Assembly (NCBI GenBank): GCA_025361205.1
Contig: JANYAS010000162.1
Span: 1 to 64,000, forward strand
Length of the DNA stretch: 64,000 bases
From: Holophagaceae bacterium
GTDB lineage: Bacteria; Acidobacteriota; Holophagae; Holophagales; Holophagaceae
Reading direction: 5' to 3'
Shown here piece after piece: positions 17,001 to 25,975 of this stretch (position 1 is the stretch's first letter; each line of letters begins with the position of its first letter). The notes beneath the pieces are model-generated. The model was not told where the DNA came from. It was given only the letters and a program-made list of their open reading frames with translations, and did no database searches. The translations under genes were made by a program, and so were the position numbers.

Positions 17001-17514
17001 CCACCTGGAGGGCCTCACGGAGCCTCTGTGTGGGGGCGAATTCCTGCTGCTTTCCACGGCCGATTACACCAAAGCCGGTCCCAAGGAGCGGGACCGGCTG
17101 CTGTCCTTGCGGGCCTGGTTGGGACACCTGGCCCTGTGCGCCGTAGGCGAGGCGGCACCCCGGGGCGCACGGCTGCATAGCGCGTCCAAGAAGAGCGGGC
17201 CCGCGGTGTGGCGGCTGCCGCTCCCGGCGGTGCCGGCGGTGGAGGCTCGGGCCCTGCTCCAGGGTTGGTGCCAGGAGCTGCTGGTGGAGGGCACCCAAAA
17301 GCTGCTGCCCATCGAGGCCCTGCTGAGCGGCAAGGACATCCCAGATCTCCAGGATTGGATCCAGGATCAGAAGGACAGCGAGGACGGGGCGAAGCTCACC
17401 AGCTTCCGGGGGCCCGTGCCGCGGGTGAAGGATCTGCCGGTCGATGACCTGGAGACGGGCCGCCGGCGCTTGGGCACCTTCCTCGAATTGCAGTCCGGGT
17501 GGGTGCAGGCATGA
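14077..17514 (+). CDS. recC: Exodeoxyribonuclease V subunit gamma (RecC)
   Basis: The 1145-aa product has RecC length. It begins PGLNVFYANQVEHLAAQLAL, the conserved RecC N-terminus, and continues with the helicase-like fold that lacks Walker motifs (ATIVVPNPNVKDFL; DIGVLVPSSEQDTYQEHL; PFKVLFLMGLGEGLFPG). RecC splits the duplex, scans for Chi and scaffolds RecB and RecD. GGAG lies just before the ATG at 14077. Its TGA overlaps the recB ATG by 4 nt (ATGA). Confidence 0.95.
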   Translation: MPSLHPGLNVFYANQVEHLAAQLALDLALFRGSEGAWQAATIVVPNPNVKDFLRASFAEAFGAVANLHFCFLEGFWSRHATRPLLDRATLFGSILSVLQDPETAREASLRPLTSYLEGAPEDLKTVQLSQRLAQQYERMLLQRPDWIRSWDRGLTARGAEPVPLEAWQRALWRRLRRSWKSLERPPIALMDWMDDASFEGAPFPEAVFLFGMSHMAPVFHHALAQLGVRASVRLYLVNPCEEPWDLDPLQRPAHDPDLGDAPEGEDPFSLQRDRSEVILQRWARPAREQLRLLAGLAQGDFLGRFHVPEEDALLAHLQRRILAPERKADLPEPLDPNDDSLRVIPCPSPRREAETVANLIWNLVHQHSGDLHFGDIGVLVPSSEQDTYQEHLAAAFRSAHAIPWAKAFGASRALQELAEACLLLLDLGGGDLTRADLLRAASHPFIQARLGASTEAWGLLCDQAGIVARLDTAETAGTYVAGGRWTWDEGLTRLALGRFMKEDEAVEGLGPMGRPVGRPEAPSMLALLGPLTFDLRALAQGRCTLKTWQDRVGVFLRTYLGPDSEEAAEPEAEAFEQVRKALQKLGHFQVEGLPPVELDFQALRPLVKGALEALLADSALPPGRGVQVSCYTPLRAIPFKVLFLMGLGEGLFPGTERPDPMDLVASSPRRAGDVSRPEQERQLFLEAVLCAREHLVCTYPSRTATTGDQLQPSPLLLDLQESLGPRLWERTCLPEQPLHRHDLSLFPDLSGTAGTQPLPCHTPAARQEAEARWLGLQLRKEIGNRDLPRHITTMGGSPELRFDLECLLGGCGPIGDGEPRLPSRVRITLKELRRWLECPVQGGVALRLGARSQDEEDPADVEDFPVDSSPLDQWWLLRRSFWVHRAEGSDFESVYTQVRTDLESRAQVPIGALSQGERRRHLATLETWQALVGESEAIGLHRFGVGMPFETQGLPVQGQAPLILEVTHPQGTTEIHLEGLTEPLCGGEFLLLSTADYTKAGPKERDRLLSLRAWLGHLALCAVGEAAPRGARLHSASKKSGPAVWRLPLPAVPAVEARALLQGWCQELLVEGTQKLLPIEALLSGKDIPDLQDWIQDQKDSEDGAKLTSFRGPVPRVKDLPVDDLETGRRRLGTFLELQSGWVQA

Positions 17515-20500
17515 GCGTGCGCGTGAGCAAGCCCGCCCTTTTGGATCAGCTGCGTTCGGCCCACGAGGTCATCGAGGCCAGTGCCGGGACCGGCAAGACC
17601 TACACCCTGCAACGCCTGGTGGCGGACCTGGTGCTGCGCGGCGTGTCACCCATCGAGCGCATTCTGGTAGTGACCTTCACGGACAAGGCCACGGAGGAGC
17701 TCCGCACGCGCATCCGGGGCTACCTGCAGGAGGTCCACGACCAGACCGAGGACGACGAGCAGGCACCTTTCTGGGAGGTGGATACCGAAGCCCGGGAACG
17801 CCTGGCGGCCGCTCTCCGGGGCTTCGAGCGGGCGCCCATTGCCACCATCCATGGGTTTTGCCGCCAGGTGCTGCAGGAGGCCGCCCTGGAGGGTCGCACG
17901 CTCTTTGAGCGTGAGCTCAGCGACGAACGCTCCCTCTTCGGCCACGCCTTCAGGGAGGCGCTGAACCGCACCTTCACCCAGGAGCCCACCCACCGGGCTA
18001 TCCTGGAAGCCTCCCTGGCCGCCGGAAATACGGTGGAGGGGCTCGAGCAGGAACTCTTCGAGGTGCATGCGGACGGCGGCGAACTGCTGCCTCGGCTCGG
18101 GGACTGGCAGGCCTGGATCAACGCCCTGGAGCTGTCCTGGCTCGACGGGGCCGAAGCCCTGGTCCTGGCCTGGAAGGCAGCCAAGGTGCATGCGAGCACG
18201 TGCAAATTCGCTTCGGCCTCGCTCGATGTACTCGCGTCGGACTTGCCGAAAACGGCCAGCGAGTTCGAACGGGCTCAGGTCTTTGACGGCCTGAGTCTCG
18301 GCCCCCTGTGGAAGGCCGTTGCCGGCCTCACGGGCGACCACGGTCCCCTGCACGCCTGGCTCGCCCGCGGGGAAGCCTGCCTCCTCAGTCCCGAGGGCCT
18401 GCGCGCCCATCTGTTTCTCCGCGAGATCCGCGAGACCCAAGCGCGTCTCGCCCAGACCGAAGGTCTCTACACTTTCCAGAGCATGATCCACGGTGTGGTG
18501 GACGCGCTTGACGGCCCCGAGGGCGAGGCCTTGGCCCAGCGCCTGCGGCAGCGCTATGAACTCGCCCTAGTGGACGAATTCCAGGACACGGACCCCCTGC
18601 AGTGGAAGATCTTCAGCCGCATCTTCCAGCACGATGAATGCCGGCTGGTCATCATCGGCGATCCCAAGCAGGCCATCTACGGTTTCCGGGGGGGCGACCT
18701 GCCCACCTACCAGGAGGCCTGCCGGCAGTTACTTTCAGGGGCCGAGCCCAAGCGTCTGAAACAGAATTTCCGCTCCACACCGCAGCTCCTCGAGGCCGTC
18801 AACCACATCCTTTGTGGCCAGGGGCCGGATCGTTATTTCGCGGACGCCAGCCTCTACCCGAAGGCCGTCACCTGTGGCCTGCCGGACCTGCGCGCCCAGG
18901 TCGGCGGCCAGACTCTGTGCCCGGTGGATGTCCTGGTCCTCGACACCCTGGGGGGTGGCCAGCGGCTGTGGCGGCGCCTGGCCCGGCAGTTGGCCCTGCG
19001 CATTCGCGACCTCGTGGCCTCGGGAATGACCTTCGGAGAGCCCGGTACCGAGCGGACGCTGGGCCACGGCGATGTGCAGGTGCTGGTGGGCAAGGCTTCC
19101 GAAGGCGAGCTCATGGCCAAGGCCATGCGCGCCGAGGGCATCCCTTGCGCCTTCTATAAGCAGAAGGGGCTCTTTCAAACCCGGGAGGCCGAAGAGTGGC
19201 TGGACGCCCTGCGCGCCGTGGCCGATCCGCGCGATCACTCGGCGCAGCTGCGCGCCTTCCTCAGCGCCTTCTTTGGCTACGGACTGGAAGATCTGCGCAC
19301 GCTGCCGAGCCTCTCGGAGGATCATCCCGCCCTCCAGCGCTTGATGACCTGGGGGGCTCTCGCCCAGCAGCAGCGCTTCGGCGAGCTGTTCGACGCCATG
19401 CTGGAAACCAGTGGCCTCACCCGGCGCCTGCTGCTGACAGAACTCGGCCATCGCTCCCTGGTGAACTTCCGCCACATCGCCGAAACCCTGCTGGGCCTCA
19501 CCACCCAACGGCGGGTCACCCTTGAGGACCTCATTCGGCAGCTGGACCGCTGGCGCCGGGGCGTCGAAAAGCCCTCGGCCGAAGAAGCCGACCTCCAGCG
19601 CCTGGAGGGCGACAAGAACGCGGTGCAGATCCTCACCCTGCACGCCGCCAAGGGCCTGGAAGCGCCCATCGTGGCCCTCTTCGCCTATGGCAAAGGCCAG
19701 AGCTCGCGCCTCTACCGCTACCACGACCAGCAGGTGCGCTCGCTCTCCCTCGGCAGTCCCTCCGCCGCCATCAAGGCCCAGGCCGCCAGGGAAGCGCGGG
19801 CCGAAGACGAGCGCCTGCTCTACGTCGGCATGACCCGCGCCCAGGCCAAACTGATCCTCTGCGCCTTCGCCGACTACACCCAGGAGGGCAAGCCCCGACA
19901 GTTGCTCAGTGCCTACGATCCCCTGAACCAGCGGCTGCTGGGGATGCTGGACCAGTGGGAGGGGGAGCTCTTCAATTGGGAGCGGCTGGTGGCCTTGGGC
20001 AGCACGTCCATGGAAGTGGCCCTTCCCGTCCTGCCCATGGCGACGGTGCTGCCCTCCGTGCCAAGGGCTTCTTCTCTGGACTATGCGGCGTTGGCGCAGG
20101 CGGCCCGGCCTTTCTTCACCACTTCCTTCACGGCCCTCCAGCACCGCCTTGAGGCGGCGGAAGCCCCCCTCCGGGGAGACAGCGACCAGGCGGGGGTGCG
20201 TCCCGCGGCCGGGGATTTGCCCAGGGGCACGGCCACGGGCCAGGCCCTGCATGAACTGCTGGAGTGGGCGGACCTCGGCACCCTGGAGGGCCTGGGCCCC
20301 TGGTCCCAGCGCCCGGAGGTGCAGCTGCGAATCCGGGAGACCCTGGATTTGCACGGTTTGCCCCGCCACTGCAGCACCCGGGTGGCGGAGATCGTCCATG
20401 CGGGGCTCACCACCGAGCTACCACTGGCCTGGGGCGGCGCCGTTCAGGTGGCCAAGGCGGAGCGGCTGCTGCGGGAGGTGGATTTCTTTTCGAGGTTCCT

Positions 20501-20870
20501 GGATGCCGACCCCTTCCCGGACGAGAAGGATCTGCTCAAGGGCTCCATCGACGTGCTCTGCGAAAGCGGCGGCCGCGTCTACCTCCTGGATTGGAAGAGC
20601 AACCTGCTTTCGGATTTCGAGCCCGAGACCCTGCATGCGACCGTCCTGCAGCACTACCTCCTGCAGGCCCAGGTCTACCTCCAGGCCGCTCTGGCCTTCC
20701 TGGACATCCGTGACGAGGCAGCCTACGAGGCCCGCTTCGGCGGCATCCTCTATGTCTTCCTGAGGGGTCTTCCCAGCAAGGGCACCTGGTCGCTGCGCCC
20801 CACCTGGGCGGAGGTCCAGGCCTGGAAGCGGGATCTGGAACGCGTCCATCGGGAGGTGATCCATGGCTGA
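17511..20870 (+). CDS. recB: Exodeoxyribonuclease V subunit beta (RecB)
   Basis: The 1119-aa protein is a UvrD-type 3'-5' helicase with a C-terminal nuclease. Motif I is EASAGTGKTYTLQRL (about residue 25), followed by VTFTDKATEELRTRI, LALVDEFQDTDPLQWKIF, IIGDPKQAIYGFRGGDLPTY, LTLHAAKGLEAPIV and LYVGMTRAQAKL. The RecB nuclease motif is intact near residue 1010 (KGSIDVLCESG...YLLDWKSN). It should therefore unwind and degrade DNA. I start at the ATG at 17511, overlapping the recC stop, instead of 17499. It overlaps recD by 8 nt. Confidence 0.95.
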   Translation: MSVRVSKPALLDQLRSAHEVIEASAGTGKTYTLQRLVADLVLRGVSPIERILVVTFTDKATEELRTRIRGYLQEVHDQTEDDEQAPFWEVDTEARERLAAALRGFERAPIATIHGFCRQVLQEAALEGRTLFERELSDERSLFGHAFREALNRTFTQEPTHRAILEASLAAGNTVEGLEQELFEVHADGGELLPRLGDWQAWINALELSWLDGAEALVLAWKAAKVHASTCKFASASLDVLASDLPKTASEFERAQVFDGLSLGPLWKAVAGLTGDHGPLHAWLARGEACLLSPEGLRAHLFLREIRETQARLAQTEGLYTFQSMIHGVVDALDGPEGEALAQRLRQRYELALVDEFQDTDPLQWKIFSRIFQHDECRLVIIGDPKQAIYGFRGGDLPTYQEACRQLLSGAEPKRLKQNFRSTPQLLEAVNHILCGQGPDRYFADASLYPKAVTCGLPDLRAQVGGQTLCPVDVLVLDTLGGGQRLWRRLARQLALRIRDLVASGMTFGEPGTERTLGHGDVQVLVGKASEGELMAKAMRAEGIPCAFYKQKGLFQTREAEEWLDALRAVADPRDHSAQLRAFLSAFFGYGLEDLRTLPSLSEDHPALQRLMTWGALAQQQRFGELFDAMLETSGLTRRLLLTELGHRSLVNFRHIAETLLGLTTQRRVTLEDLIRQLDRWRRGVEKPSAEEADLQRLEGDKNAVQILTLHAAKGLEAPIVALFAYGKGQSSRLYRYHDQQVRSLSLGSPSAAIKAQAAREARAEDERLLYVGMTRAQAKLILCAFADYTQEGKPRQLLSAYDPLNQRLLGMLDQWEGELFNWERLVALGSTSMEVALPVLPMATVLPSVPRASSLDYAALAQAARPFFTTSFTALQHRLEAAEAPLRGDSDQAGVRPAAGDLPRGTATGQALHELLEWADLGTLEGLGPWSQRPEVQLRIRETLDLHGLPRHCSTRVAEIVHAGLTTELPLAWGGAVQVAKAERLLREVDFFSRFLDADPFPDEKDLLKGSIDVLCESGGRVYLLDWKSNLLSDFEPETLHATVLQHYLLQAQVYLQAALAFLDIRDEAAYEARFGGILYVFLRGLPSKGTWSLRPTWAEVQAWKRDLERVHREVIHG

Positions 20871-22794
20871 GCTGCGGGCCCTTTCTCCCGTCGGTTGCTT
20901 CGGCCCCCGGCCCTTGCTGGAGCTCCTGGACCGGGCCCAGAAGGTCCTCGACGACCTCAGCCTGGACCCAGCCCTGGTGGCCGTGGCCCACCGGGTGGCC
21001 CGCTTGATTGCCGCCCCGGAAGCCAGTCGGAAGGCCTACTGGATCCTGCTCGCCGTGCTGGTGTCCGAGGGCGAAGGGCACAGCCGGGTGGACCTGGATC
21101 ATCCGAGCTGGCCGGAGCCCCTGGCCAAGGCCATGGGCCCATGGGAAGCCCTGCGGGTGGCCCTCGAGGGTCCGGAACTGGAAGCCCTGGTGGGCACCCG
21201 GGGCCGCCCCCTCCTCCGAGAGGGCCGGTGGCTCTCTTCCCAGCGGCTGGTGGCCGCCGAAGTGTGCGTGGCCAGTGCCTTGCAGGCCCGCCTGGCCCAA
21301 GCGCGCCGCATGGGAACGCCTGCTGAGGGCGTGCTTGTTGATCCCGTGCGTCTCAACCCGGACCAGCGGCAGGCGGTGGCCCTGGCGTTGGCCTCCCCAC
21401 TGACCCTCATCACGGGGCGGCCCGGCACCGGGAAAACCTCCATCGTGGTGGCCCTGCTACGGGCCATCCAGCGCCTACCGAACCCCATCCCCCTCGAGCG
21501 GATCCTCCTGGCCGCACCCACCGGGAAGGCGGCTCAGCGCATGGGCGAAGCCCTCCGCCTGGGTTTGGAGGCCATCCGTCGGCCGGATGCGTTGGACGCG
21601 GCGCTTCGGAACGACGGACCCGAACCCAAGACCCTCCATCGCACCTTGGGCTATCACGCGGGCGCGGGCGGTTTCCGTCATTCCGCCGATAACCCTCTGC
21701 CCGCCGACCTGGTCATCGTGGACGAGGCGTCCATGATCGGCCTGGAACTTCTGGAAGGCCTGCTGGCGGCCCTGGCCCCGGACGCCCAACTGGTGCTCCT
21801 GGGGGATGCGGACCAATTGCCTTCGGTGGACCCCGGCGCCGCCTTCCGGGAGCTGGTGGCGAACTTGCCGGAGGTCACGGTGACGCTCCGGGAGAGCTAC
21901 CGCATGGATCCCCGACAGCCCAAGGGGCAGCACATCCTGTTGCAGGCAGAGCGCATCAACGATCCCGCGAGAGCCCCGGAACTTTGGGGCGAGGATGGCC
22001 TCCGCCGAGGCTCCGTCGAAGACGCGTCCCGTCAGGGCGGCGTGTGGCTGGTGGAACCGCAGGCGCCGAAGGGACGCTGGATGTCGGGCTTCCTGGACCA
22101 GTGGCTCCAGCAGCGGATCTGGCAGGGGGAAGGTGCCGCCGCCTGGCGGGCCCGGGTGCTGCCGCCCTTGCAGCACGATCAGCAGGACTGGTTGGCGGGG
22201 GACCTGGCGCGGGCCCGAGCCCTGCTGGCCCATTTCGATGGCTTCCGGCTGCTGTGCCCGGTGAACGAGGGCGCCGAGCTGGGGGGCGTCGAGCCCCTGA
22301 ACCGCCACCTGCATGCCCTTGCCTTAGAGGCCGCCGCCGACCGGCTGGAATGGCAGCCGCGCTTTCTGGCGGGGGAACCCGTCATGGTGCTCGCCAATGA
22401 TTCGCGACGGGGCCTCTTCAACGGCGACCAGGGCGTGGTGCTGCCCGTGAAGCGCGGGAGTGGCAGCCCCCATCTGGAAGCCGTGTTCCCCCGCGGGGCG
22501 AGCCTGGTGGGGTTCCCCCTGCCCTCCATCCAGGACAGCCTCGACCACGCCTATGCCATGACCGTGCACAAGGCCCAGGGTTCCGAATTCAAGGCGCTGG
22601 CCCTGATCCTACCTCCGGCCGACCATCCCTCCCTCACGCGGGAGGTGCTCTACACGGCCCTTACCCGCGCCAAGGAGGAAGTCCTGCTGCTCGGCACCGC
22701 CGAGGCCCTGGCCGCCGCCTGTGCCCGCAGCGTGGTGAGAAGGTCTGGATTGGGCGAGCGGCTGGGAGGACCACCCCAGCGGGTGGTTAATTGA
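20863..22794 (+). CDS. recD: Exodeoxyribonuclease V subunit alpha (RecD)
   Basis: The 643-aa SF1B 5'-3' helicase has an N-terminal RecD domain (residues 1-140), Walker A LITGRPGTGKTSIVVALL (about 185), Walker B LVIVDEASMIGLEL, GDADQLPSVDPGAAF, and the C-terminal UvrD-like motif DHAYAMTVHKAQGSEFKALA with YTALTRAKEEVLL. It completes the RecBCD complex for double-strand-break processing. It begins 8 nt inside recB. Its last codons overlap tail-to-tail by 8 nt with the hydrolase on the other strand. Confidence 0.95.
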   Translation: MAELRALSPVGCFGPRPLLELLDRAQKVLDDLSLDPALVAVAHRVARLIAAPEASRKAYWILLAVLVSEGEGHSRVDLDHPSWPEPLAKAMGPWEALRVALEGPELEALVGTRGRPLLREGRWLSSQRLVAAEVCVASALQARLAQARRMGTPAEGVLVDPVRLNPDQRQAVALALASPLTLITGRPGTGKTSIVVALLRAIQRLPNPIPLERILLAAPTGKAAQRMGEALRLGLEAIRRPDALDAALRNDGPEPKTLHRTLGYHAGAGGFRHSADNPLPADLVIVDEASMIGLELLEGLLAALAPDAQLVLLGDADQLPSVDPGAAFRELVANLPEVTVTLRESYRMDPRQPKGQHILLQAERINDPARAPELWGEDGLRRGSVEDASRQGGVWLVEPQAPKGRWMSGFLDQWLQQRIWQGEGAAAWRARVLPPLQHDQQDWLAGDLARARALLAHFDGFRLLCPVNEGAELGGVEPLNRHLHALALEAAADRLEWQPRFLAGEPVMVLANDSRRGLFNGDQGVVLPVKRGSGSPHLEAVFPRGASLVGFPLPSIQDSLDHAYAMTVHKAQGSEFKALALILPPADHPSLTREVLYTALTRAKEEVLLLGTAEALAAACARSVVRRSGLGERLGGPPQRVVN

Positions 22795-23758
22795 CTTTCA
22801 GCACGCAGTCGTTCTCGCCGACCTTATCTCGGGTCGGGATGAGATTCCGATCCAGGTCACCCTTGAGCGTGTAGGCGAGATCTTCGTACCAGCGAGCATC
22901 CTCCAGGTACCAGGAATGGGAGACCATGCCGCTGATCACCTGGAATTTCCGGTCCGGAATGGCCTGATACCGGGGGCCGCAGTCCACATCTACGGCCTTG
23001 GCGTCCCCGGGCGTTCGGGTCGGCATGCCCACCCGGCCCACACGGGAACTGATATCCATGTTCTTCACGTTGGAAACGGCCAGTGCCTCGTCATAGCCAC
23101 TGAAGTAGTTCGTGAGCCGACCGCAGTGGGCGAACACGGGTTGCATGTCGGGGCTGTCGGCATCGAAGCAGCTGGACGACACGTCGGCCCCGAAGAAGAC
23201 CATTTGCCCCACCTTCCAGTCGCCGCTCACGTCACCCTTGTGGCTCTTGTCGGTGGCCCGGAAGGCCTCCCGGACGACGAACGCCCCCATGGAATGAGCC
23301 ATGACATGGACGCCGATGGGACAGTCGGTGCTCTGGAATTGAGCAAAGGGAATGATCCCGCCTTCCACCAGGATCAGGGCCGCCTGCTGAGCCTGGAGGC
23401 GGTCGTAGAGGTAGGCTGCGGCGGTGCCTCCGGTGGGCCAGTCAAACCCGATGACCAGGCACTTGAACCCACGCGTGTTGAGTTCGTTTTCCACCAGGCG
23501 CTGACGCTTAAGCGCTTCCACTGGGTCGGTGTTGTAGCCGTGCACAAAGAACACCACCTCCAGCCCGTTCTTGGGGTCAGCCGAGGATTTGGCGTCCTGG
23601 AGGACGGCTGTCATCCATCCGTTCACATCGGGCATCGCATGGGCTGGAAGGGGCTCCTCAGCTCCCGGGGGAACCGCCAGGTACCTTGGTGTATCGAGCC
23701 CCGAGCTAAAATGGTTCTCGCGGTTCAGATCTCTGACGCAAAGCACGTAGCTGTTCAT
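22787..23758 (-). CDS. Alpha/beta hydrolase of the DUF900 type
   Basis: The 323-aa cytoplasmic protein has the hydrolase features VVFFVHGYNTDPVEALKR (oxyanion region), VIGFDWPTGGTAAAYL, and the nucleophile elbow VMAHSMGAFVVREAF (A-H-S-M-G). A late His (SHSWYLED) could complete the triad. This matches the DUF900/RelA-associated hydrolase type, with esterase activity expected and substrate unknown. The start at 23758 is fixed by GGAGG 5 nt upstream; the 67 extra residues of the ORF-track version are out of character. It is convergent with recD and divergent from the acyl-CoA ligase. Confidence 0.82.
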   Translation of the reverse strand: MNSYVLCVRDLNRENHFSSGLDTPRYLAVPPGAEEPLPAHAMPDVNGWMTAVLQDAKSSADPKNGLEVVFFVHGYNTDPVEALKRQRLVENELNTRGFKCLVIGFDWPTGGTAAAYLYDRLQAQQAALILVEGGIIPFAQFQSTDCPIGVHVMAHSMGAFVVREAFRATDKSHKGDVSGDWKVGQMVFFGADVSSSCFDADSPDMQPVFAHCGRLTNYFSGYDEALAVSNVKNMDISSRVGRVGMPTRTPGDAKAVDVDCGPRYQAIPDRKFQVISGMVSHSWYLEDARWYEDLAYTLKGDLDRNLIPTRDKVGENDCVLKVN

Positions 23759-23939
23759 GGAACCTCCAAGCGGGGCGGCCCGAGGACGCCGAGGGTGACC
23801 GGGAGCGAAACGAGGCAATGAATCCCGACAGCAGGGATGGCTTCGTACGGGGTGGGGGGCGCACATGGTTCCATGGGGTTCTATCCCCTGTCGATTCCTA
23901 AATGGATGTGATGCAAACCCGCTTCCCATCTGGCAGCGC

Positions 23940-25754
23940 ATGAGCGAGCATCGGATCATGCAGCACAGTCATCTGGTCGAGGTTTACCGGCAGCACGCCC
24001 TGGAGTGGAAAGATCGGCCTGCTCAGCGGGTGCAGGTGGATGGGCAGTGGCGCGACATCACCTGGCAGGCGTTGGGGCAGGCCATGGAAGCCGTGGCCCG
24101 TGGGCTCATCCACCTGGGGCATCGGCCGGGCGAAAGGGTGGGCCTCTGTGCCCGCAACATGCCGGAGTGGACCCAGGCGGATTTCGGCATCCTGGCCGCC
24201 CGGGGCGTTACGGTCCCCCTCTATCCCACCAATACGCTGGAGCAGGCCCGCTTCATCCTCCAGGATGCCGGCGCCCGCATCCTCTTCGCAGGAGAGCAGG
24301 ACCAGGTGGATCTCGGCTTGGGGCTGCTGGCCATCGGTGAACTTGATCACCTCATCGCCCTGGACCCGGCTTCGGATCTGAAGGGTGAGCCCCGGGCGCT
24401 CTCCTTCCCGGCCCTACTGGCCCTGGGCGCGGACGGCCCCAGCGCCGAAGAATTGCAGCTTCGGGCCAGCCAGTTCCGCATGGACGACCTGCTCACCCTG
24501 GTATACACCTCCGGCACCACTGGGGAGCCGAAGGGCGTCATGTTGGACCATGCCAACGTATCCGAGGCCATGCGTCTCCACGACCTGCGGCTGAAGGTGG
24601 GTCCGGAGGACGTGTCGCTGTGCATGCTGCCCCTCTGCCACATCTTCGAGCGGGCCTGGACCTACTACGTGCTCTACCGCGGGGCCCTCAACGTCTACAT
24701 CCGGGATCCCCAGACGGTGGTTCAGGTCATCGGCGAAGTAAAGCCAACCCTCATGTGTGCCGTCCCCCGCGTGTACGAAAAGGCCTTTGCCGGCATCCAC
24801 GGCCGGATCGCCAAGGCGCCCTGGGCGCTCCGCTGGCTCTTCCGTTGGGCCATAAGCGTCGGCACGGAGCGGGTGCGCCTGCGCGTCCATGGGCAGCGCC
24901 CCGGGCCCTGGCTGGGCTTGCAGCACAAGGTGGCGGAGCGACTTGTCTTTACAAAGCTGCGGGGCCTCTTTGGTGGCCGTTGCCGCTTCTTCCCCGTGGC
25001 GGGCGCCAGCCTTGCGGACGATGTGAACGTGTTCTTCCAGGCCATCGGGCTCAATCTGAAGTACGGCTACGGCCTGTCGGAAACCTGCGCCACCGTCTCC
25101 TGCTACGAGGATGGCCCCCTGCCCATCGGCACCCTCGGCCGCCCCTTGGAGGGGCTGGAAGTAAAGTTGGGGGAGGAGCACGAGATCCTGGTGAAGGGCC
25201 CCACCGTCATGCGGGGCTACTACCACCGGCCAGAGGAGACGGCCAAGGTCATGACCGCCGACGGCTTCCTGCGCACCGGGGATGCCGGCGGCATGGATGC
25301 CCAGGGCAACCTGATCTTCACCGAGCGCATCAAGGAACTGATGAAGACCTCCAACGGCAAGTATGTCGCCCCCCAGCGCGTGGAGGGGACCCTGGGCAAG
25401 GATCCCTTCATCGACCAGGTCGCCATCATTGCCGACTCCCGGAACTTTGTATCCGCCCTGATCGTGCCCTCCTTCGAAGGCCTGGAAGACTATGCCCGTT
25501 CGATCGGCCTCACCTATCACGACCTGACCGAACTGCTGCACCACAGCAAGGTCCTGGGGTTCTTCGAGACCCGCATCCGCCACCTCCAAAAGGAGCTGGC
25601 CCACTATGAACAGGTGAAGCAATTCACCCTCCTGCCCCGGTCCTTCTCCATGGAGCTGGGCGAGTTGACACCCACCCTGAAGCTGCGCCGGAAGCCCATA
25701 GAGGCGGCTTTCAAGGCCGAGATCGAAGCCATGTACCGGAACGTGAAGCCTTGA
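23940..25754 (+). CDS. Long-chain acyl-CoA synthetase (AMP-binding)
   Basis: The 604-aa protein belongs to the adenylate-forming superfamily: P-loop LTLVYTSGTTGEPKGVMLDH, the A5 region YGLSETCATVSCYEDG, the A7 motif FLRTGDAGGMDAQGNLIFTERIKE, and the A10 lysine in LKLRRKPIEAAF. The long insertion with KVAERLVFTKLRGLFGGRCR is typical of bacterial FadD15-type ligases that activate fatty acids to acyl-CoA. I start at the ATG at 23940; 23958 is possible, and the 23865 start would lie in the divergent promoter region. Cassette C follows the stop. Confidence 0.9.
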   Translation: MSEHRIMQHSHLVEVYRQHALEWKDRPAQRVQVDGQWRDITWQALGQAMEAVARGLIHLGHRPGERVGLCARNMPEWTQADFGILAARGVTVPLYPTNTLEQARFILQDAGARILFAGEQDQVDLGLGLLAIGELDHLIALDPASDLKGEPRALSFPALLALGADGPSAEELQLRASQFRMDDLLTLVYTSGTTGEPKGVMLDHANVSEAMRLHDLRLKVGPEDVSLCMLPLCHIFERAWTYYVLYRGALNVYIRDPQTVVQVIGEVKPTLMCAVPRVYEKAFAGIHGRIAKAPWALRWLFRWAISVGTERVRLRVHGQRPGPWLGLQHKVAERLVFTKLRGLFGGRCRFFPVAGASLADDVNVFFQAIGLNLKYGYGLSETCATVSCYEDGPLPIGTLGRPLEGLEVKLGEEHEILVKGPTVMRGYYHRPEETAKVMTADGFLRTGDAGGMDAQGNLIFTERIKELMKTSNGKYVAPQRVEGTLGKDPFIDQVAIIADSRNFVSALIVPSFEGLEDYARSIGLTYHDLTELLHHSKVLGFFETRIRHLQKELAHYEQVKQFTLLPRSFSMELGELTPTLKLRRKPIEAAFKAEIEAMYRNVKP

Positions 25755-25768
25755 CCCCGTCCTGCTAA

Positions 25769-25945
25769 TACCGATTTGCATTCAAAGATAAAGATCACCG
25801 CCAAGACGCCAAGGGTTCCTTTGTCTCGTGTATCCGCACAGCGGATACCGAGCAGAGCTGCAAAGGCCTTGTCTGTTGCCCTTCTTGGCGTTCTTGGCGC
25901 CTTGGCGGTAAAAGCCCTTCCATTCGATTCGAACGCAAATTGGTA
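25769..25945. repeat. Nested inverted-repeat cassette C (GCCAAGR type)
   Basis: The outer ends are TACCGATTTGCATTC (25769-25783) and GAACGCAAATTGGTA (25931-25945), inverted with two mismatches. Inside are ACCGCCAAGACGCCAAG on the left and CTTGGCGTTCTTGGCGCCTTGGCGGT on the right. Then come CCTTTG/CAAAGG, CTCG/CGAG, and an apical hairpin GTATCCGC-ACA-GCGGATAC (25830-25848). The cassette fills the gap between two convergent genes. Confidence 0.75.
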
Positions 25946-25975
25946 CAAAACGCCGTCGACCCTCCCCCCCGGGGA

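Noticed and set aside
18735-20399. 554-aa minus-strand ORF opposite recB
   Set aside because: Shadow of recB, whose full helicase and nuclease motifs are on the plus strand.
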